A DNA stretch of 64,000 nucleotides from Hyphomonas sp. CY54-11-8 (lineage in GTDB: Bacteria > Pseudomonadota > Alphaproteobacteria > Caulobacterales > Hyphomonadaceae), in the NCBI RefSeq assembly GCF_000682735.1, contig NZ_AWFD01000004.1, positions 1-64,000 on the forward strand. Reading direction: 5' to 3'. The translations under genes and the position numbers were made by a program. Shown here piece by piece: positions 60,905-64,000 of this stretch. Below the pieces are notes generated by a model. The model saw only the letters and a list, made by a program, of their open reading frames with translations. It did no database searches and was not told the DNA's origin. How positions within the stretch are numbered: position 1 is the stretch's first letter; the number at the start of each line of letters is the position of its first letter.

Positions 60905-62188
60905 TTGAAGACCGTTTCTTCCGCATCGAAATCGCTGCATTTCCCGTCGCTGGTCCTTACCGGCGCGATTGCACTTGCCCTCGCTGCTCCGGCTCATGCT
61001 GGCAAGCGCGACCCGGCTCCGATTGTCTATGCCACTGGAACGTCGCCTTATCCGGAAGGCAAGCCGCAGTACATCGAGCCGAGCCGCGCTCCAGATGCAA
61101 AGCAGAAGAAGCAGGCGCGCATTCAGTTCCGTTATCCGGGCCCTGCCGGTGCGGTTGAAAGCTCTGGCATGACGGCAGAGCAGGGCCCCCAATATCAGGA
61201 ACCGGCTGCCCGCGAATATGCGAGCATTGAGGGCCCCACTCCGAATTATTCTACCGTTTCCGGTACGAGCCCGAACAGCTTCGACGCACGTGCGGCTGCT
61301 GCGCGCATTGAAGCCCAGCGGTCCGTGTCTGCTGTGGAAAGCGAGCCGCTGGAGAGCCTTCAGCCGGTCACACCGCCACCCCCGGCACCTGCAGCTCCTG
61401 CAGTTTCTCTGTCATCATACCAACCTGCCGCCCGGACGCTCACTCCGGCCGCAGCATATGCCGTTTCCAGCGAGCCCGTTCCGGTGTTTGACGAAACGAG
61501 CGTCGCGATTGTCTATGGTGCGGAATTCAACGGCCTGCCGACCGCCAATGGCGAAACATTTGATCCGAACGCCATGACGGCTGCTCATCCCACCCTGCCT
61601 TTGCCGAGTCTCATTCAGGTCGTGAATACGGAAACTGGCCAGGAAGTCGTGTTGCGCGTTAACGATCGCGGCCCGTTTGAAGACGGCGCTTCGCTGCAGG
61701 TTTCACCGCGCGCCGCAAACGAACTCGGCATGAACGGGGCAGGGAAGGCTACACTCCGCGTTCGCTATCTCGGCGCTGCGCCAGCGGGGGCCGCCTCGTC
61801 CTCACCGGAACCAGCACCGCAAATGGCTTCGAGCACGTCTTATGAGGCAGCTGACTATGTTGCCCCAGTTGCATATAAACCCGCTCCGGTGGCGCCACAG
61901 CCGCGCGAGGAAACGCGAACCTATACCTACAGTGCTCCCGCACCAGCCGCAGATGCGGGCGACTATTTCGTTCAGATCGGATCTTTCACCGACATTTCGA
62001 ATGCGCAGACCCTCAGCAATCGCGTTCAGGCATCTCTGCCAGTAACGATCGTGCCGGCACGTGTGAACGGTGCAGATTACTTCCGTGTTCGCGTTGGCCC
62101 GTTGCTCAGCCGGTCTGAAGCGGAGCGCGCACGGAATGACCTTTCCTATGCTGGTATCTCGCAAGGGCGCATCGTTGTTGGCGAATAA
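60905..62188 (+). CDS. rlpA: RlpA-like septal lytic transglycosylase with SPOR domain
   Basis: The 427-residue exported protein starts at TTG after GAGGTGA and has a signal peptide (SLVLTGAIALALAAPAHA). A low-complexity Pro/Ala linker follows. The double-psi beta-barrel lies at about 200-300 (FNGLPTANGETFDPNAMTAA, VVLRVNDRGPF with the catalytic Asp, AANELGMNGAG). A C-terminal SPOR domain at about 350-427 has DYFVQIGSFTDISNAQTLSN. SPOR binds denuded peptidoglycan at the septum, where RlpA cleaves glycan strands. It is followed by a carboxypeptidase gene, a normal pairing in Alphaproteobacteria. Confidence 0.92.
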   Translation: MKTVSSASKSLHFPSLVLTGAIALALAAPAHAGKRDPAPIVYATGTSPYPEGKPQYIEPSRAPDAKQKKQARIQFRYPGPAGAVESSGMTAEQGPQYQEPAAREYASIEGPTPNYSTVSGTSPNSFDARAAAARIEAQRSVSAVESEPLESLQPVTPPPPAPAAPAVSLSSYQPAARTLTPAAAYAVSSEPVPVFDETSVAIVYGAEFNGLPTANGETFDPNAMTAAHPTLPLPSLIQVVNTETGQEVVLRVNDRGPFEDGASLQVSPRAANELGMNGAGKATLRVRYLGAAPAGAASSSPEPAPQMASSTSYEAADYVAPVAYKPAPVAPQPREETRTYTYSAPAPAADAGDYFVQIGSFTDISNAQTLSNRVQASLPVTIVPARVNGADYFRVRVGPLLSRSEAERARNDLSYAGISQGRIVVGE

Positions 62189-62299
62189 CCGCACGCGGCA
62201 CCATTGACCCTGACCACAAACCGGCCCTTTTTTCTGTTTAATCGGAAATGGGGCCGGATCTGATTCCGGCCACCGAACAGAACGTTGGAGGCCCCTTCC

Positions 62300-63469
62300 A
62301 TGAATTTGCCGAAGATTGCCCGGAACACCGTCGCCGCAGCGGCTTTCGCTGTCGCAGGCATTGCAGGTTTCGCAAACGCTCAGATCCTGGATACGCCGGC
62401 AACGCACGCCGTCATCATGGACCACGAAACTGGCGCCATCCTTTTTTCAAAGGCTGGTGAAGAGCCGATGGTCCCTGCCTCCATGACCAAGATGATGACC
62501 GCTTATACGGTTTTCGAAATGGTTCGACGTGGCGAGCTTTCGATGAGTGACAAGTTCACCGTCAGCGAAAATGCCTGGCGTGAAGGCGGGTTCCCTTCCG
62601 GGACGTCGACAATGGGGCTCGCGCCCGGCGATACGCCAACTGTCGAAGAACTGCTTCATGGCATTATCATCATGTCGGGCAATGATGCCTGTATTACACT
62701 GGCTGAGAATATCTCTGGTTCAGAAGAAGCCTTCGCGCGCCGGATGACCAGTCTGGCTCATGAACTGGGTCTCAATTCTGCAAACTTCCTAAATTCCACG
62801 GGCTTGGAAGCTGTTGGGCACGTGATCTCTGCCGACGATCTCGCCAAACTCGCCAAGCTGACAATCGACAATTATCCCGAATATTATGCTTGGTATTCGC
62901 TGCCTTCCTACACGTGGCGGGACTTTACCCAGGCGAACAGAAACCCGCTTCTGGAAGTGTCCGGCGCCGATGGCGTGAAAACCGGACATCTCGAGGTTTC
63001 AGGTTACGGTCTGACCGCATCGGCTGTCCGCGATGGCATTCGTCGGACGATCGTCATCAATGGGTTGCCCTCCATGGCTGCGAGAGCCGCCGAAGGCGAG
63101 CGCCTCATGCGGATCGCGTTCAACAGTTTTGACCTGAAGACCCTGACACCGGATTCGGTTGATCTGCCTGGCGTTCCGGTCTGGCTTGGTGAAACACAGA
63201 CGATTCCGGTGAAGCTCGCAGGTGAAGTTCGGGTCGCCGGCTACAAGGCCAGCATGGAAAAAGCGACAGCCGAAATCGTCCTGCCTGGCCCAATCGAAGC
63301 TCCCGTAAAAAAAGGCGATGAAATCGGAAAATTGGTCATCACAATTGCGGGTCAGAAGCCAGTGGAAGCACCGATCCTGGCTGACGCGGACGTCGCAAAG
63401 CTCGGCTTTTTCGGCCGAGCGATTGAAGGGCTTAGCCACATGCTCGGCGGCAGCGAAAGCCAGTCGTGA
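62300..63469 (+). CDS. dacC: D-alanyl-D-alanine carboxypeptidase (PBP5/6 family)
   Basis: The 389-residue exported enzyme trims pentapeptides in peptidoglycan. A signal peptide (VAAAAFAVAGIAGFANA) is followed by the active-site motifs Ser61-x-x-Lys64 in PASMTKMM, SGN in IIMSGNDACI and KTG in DGVKTGHLEVSG. A C-terminal beta domain ends in an amphipathic tail (FFGRAIEGLSHMLGG) that anchors at the membrane. ATG 62300 after GGAG is preferred over a TTG 15 bp upstream. Its stop overlaps the tmk start. The symbol dacC is used for the family; the exact paralogue is not certain. Confidence 0.92.
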   Translation: MNLPKIARNTVAAAAFAVAGIAGFANAQILDTPATHAVIMDHETGAILFSKAGEEPMVPASMTKMMTAYTVFEMVRRGELSMSDKFTVSENAWREGGFPSGTSTMGLAPGDTPTVEELLHGIIIMSGNDACITLAENISGSEEAFARRMTSLAHELGLNSANFLNSTGLEAVGHVISADDLAKLAKLTIDNYPEYYAWYSLPSYTWRDFTQANRNPLLEVSGADGVKTGHLEVSGYGLTASAVRDGIRRTIVINGLPSMAARAAEGERLMRIAFNSFDLKTLTPDSVDLPGVPVWLGETQTIPVKLAGEVRVAGYKASMEKATAEIVLPGPIEAPVKKGDEIGKLVITIAGQKPVEAPILADADVAKLGFFGRAIEGLSHMLGGSESQS

Positions 63470-64000
63470 ATCGTGGACGCTTCATAACGCTGGAAGGCGG
63501 TGAAGGAACCGGCAAGTCGACCTTGCTGGCTGCATTGCGCGACAAGCTGGAGGCAACAGGTCAGATGGTCGTGCTCACTCGAGAGCCGGGTGGCACCGAG
63601 TTGGCCGAAGAAATCCGAAACCTTGTCCTGCATCCTCCGAAGGGACAGGTCTGGTCTTCCATGGCCGAGGCTCTGCTGATGAATGCAGCGCGCACGGATC
63701 ATCTGGAGAAAAAAATAAGACCCGCCCTGGCAGCTGGAAGCTGGGTCCTTTGTGATCGGTTCGCTGACTCAACGAGAGTTTATCAGAGCGTTCAAAATGG
63801 CGTCGGAATCGACGTCCTCCGAATGCTGGAAAGCTCTGTCCTCGGTGAAACCAACCCTGACTTAACGCTCGTACTGGATGCGCCCGTGGAGCAGGCCGCC
63901 AGCCGCCGCGCAGAACGCGGAGGAGATGCCGATGCCTTCGAGTTACGCGACCGGGCATTTCACGAGGCCGTTCGACAGGCGTTTATTGATGTTGCCAGAA
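63466..64000 (+). CDS. tmk: Thymidylate kinase (5' part, runs off the window)
   Basis: Tmk phosphorylates dTMP to dTDP. It starts with GTG overlapping the carboxypeptidase stop by 4 bp. The visible 178 codons contain the P-loop LEGGEGTGKST near residues 8-18, TREPGGTELAEEIR, and the CDRFADSTRVYQ motif. A later lid-like region has SRRAERGG. The frame is open to the window end. The gene order dac-tmk is common in Alphaproteobacteria and continues typically with holB. Confidence 0.95.
   Translation, partial: MNRGRFITLEGGEGTGKSTLLAALRDKLEATGQMVVLTREPGGTELAEEIRNLVLHPPKGQVWSSMAEALLMNAARTDHLEKKIRPALAAGSWVLCDRFADSTRVYQSVQNGVGIDVLRMLESSVLGETNPDLTLVLDAPVEQAASRRAERGGDADAFELRDRAFHEAVRQAFIDVAR

Overview
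The window is one stretch of an alphaproteobacterial chromosome. The organism is an aerobic, TonB-receptor-rich Gram-negative, possibly Hyphomonadaceae-like, although genus is only a guess. It carries a large integrated genomic island. Chromosomal backbone is seen at both ends. The left end (about 1-4322) has the 3' end of rsmB, two tandem aspartyl/asparaginyl beta-hydroxylase-like genes and guaA. The right end (about 55945-64000) has an rpiB-type isomerase, a small acyl-CoA metabolism group, tRNA-Ser(UGA), a DUF2804 gene, rlpA, a D,D-carboxypeptidase gene and the start of tmk.

A 13-bp sequence covering the last codons of guaA (4308-4320) recurs exactly at 55932-55944, 15 bp before the rpiB-like start codon. 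A tyrosine integrase gene lies just inside the left copy. I read this as attL and attR of an island of about 51.6 kb inserted into the 3' end of guaA. Removing the island would leave guaA and the rpiB-like gene 13 bp apart, as in an operon.

Island layout from left to right: (a) integrase behind a 156-bp region with five CTGACGGTA motifs and a strong terminator; (b) a zinc-ribbon protein of unknown function; (c) on the minus strand, a Trb-type mating-pair operon (trbB-C-D-E-J-L'-'I, DUF2274, DUF736, AlpA-like) in which one deletion fuses the 5' part of trbL to the 3' part of trbI and removes trbF and trbG; (d) a DUF2285 gene; (e) a tightly overlapping minus-strand defence operon: HTH, hsdM, Abi_2, hsdS, DUF262 (GmrSD-like), hsdR; (f) ardA, two small genes and a large parB-like gene on the plus strand; (g) a minimal mer-like insert (GDCCVxC protein, merT, merR) between 28-bp repeats; (h) the relaxosome block DUF736, HTH, traF peptidase, relaxase, traG coupling protein, CopG-like; (i) a catabolic cluster of about 16 kb, visibly less GC-rich; (j) an unknown gene and an AbiEii/DUF6088 toxin-antitoxin pair next to attR.

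The catabolic cluster holds one gene for nearly every step needed to import and beta-oxidise a 2-methyl-branched primary alcohol or side chain: TonB receptor, secreted PQQ/haem c alcohol dehydrogenase, aldehyde dehydrogenase, acyl-CoA ligase, alpha-methylacyl-CoA racemase, acyl-CoA dehydrogenase, enoyl-CoA hydratase-like protein, HSD10-like dehydrogenase and SCP2-type thiolase. An AraC-type regulator and a secreted lipoprotein of unknown role accompany them. The substrate (isoprenoid, sterol side chain or polyether-like) cannot be fixed from sequence.

The most unusual non-coding signals are two long fold-back regions, just upstream of ardA (25276-25451) and of a DUF736 gene (29908-30172). They look like candidate single-strand promoters or other DNA/RNA hairpin devices active on transfer. 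Functional calls rest on motif recognition by eye; no database search was run.
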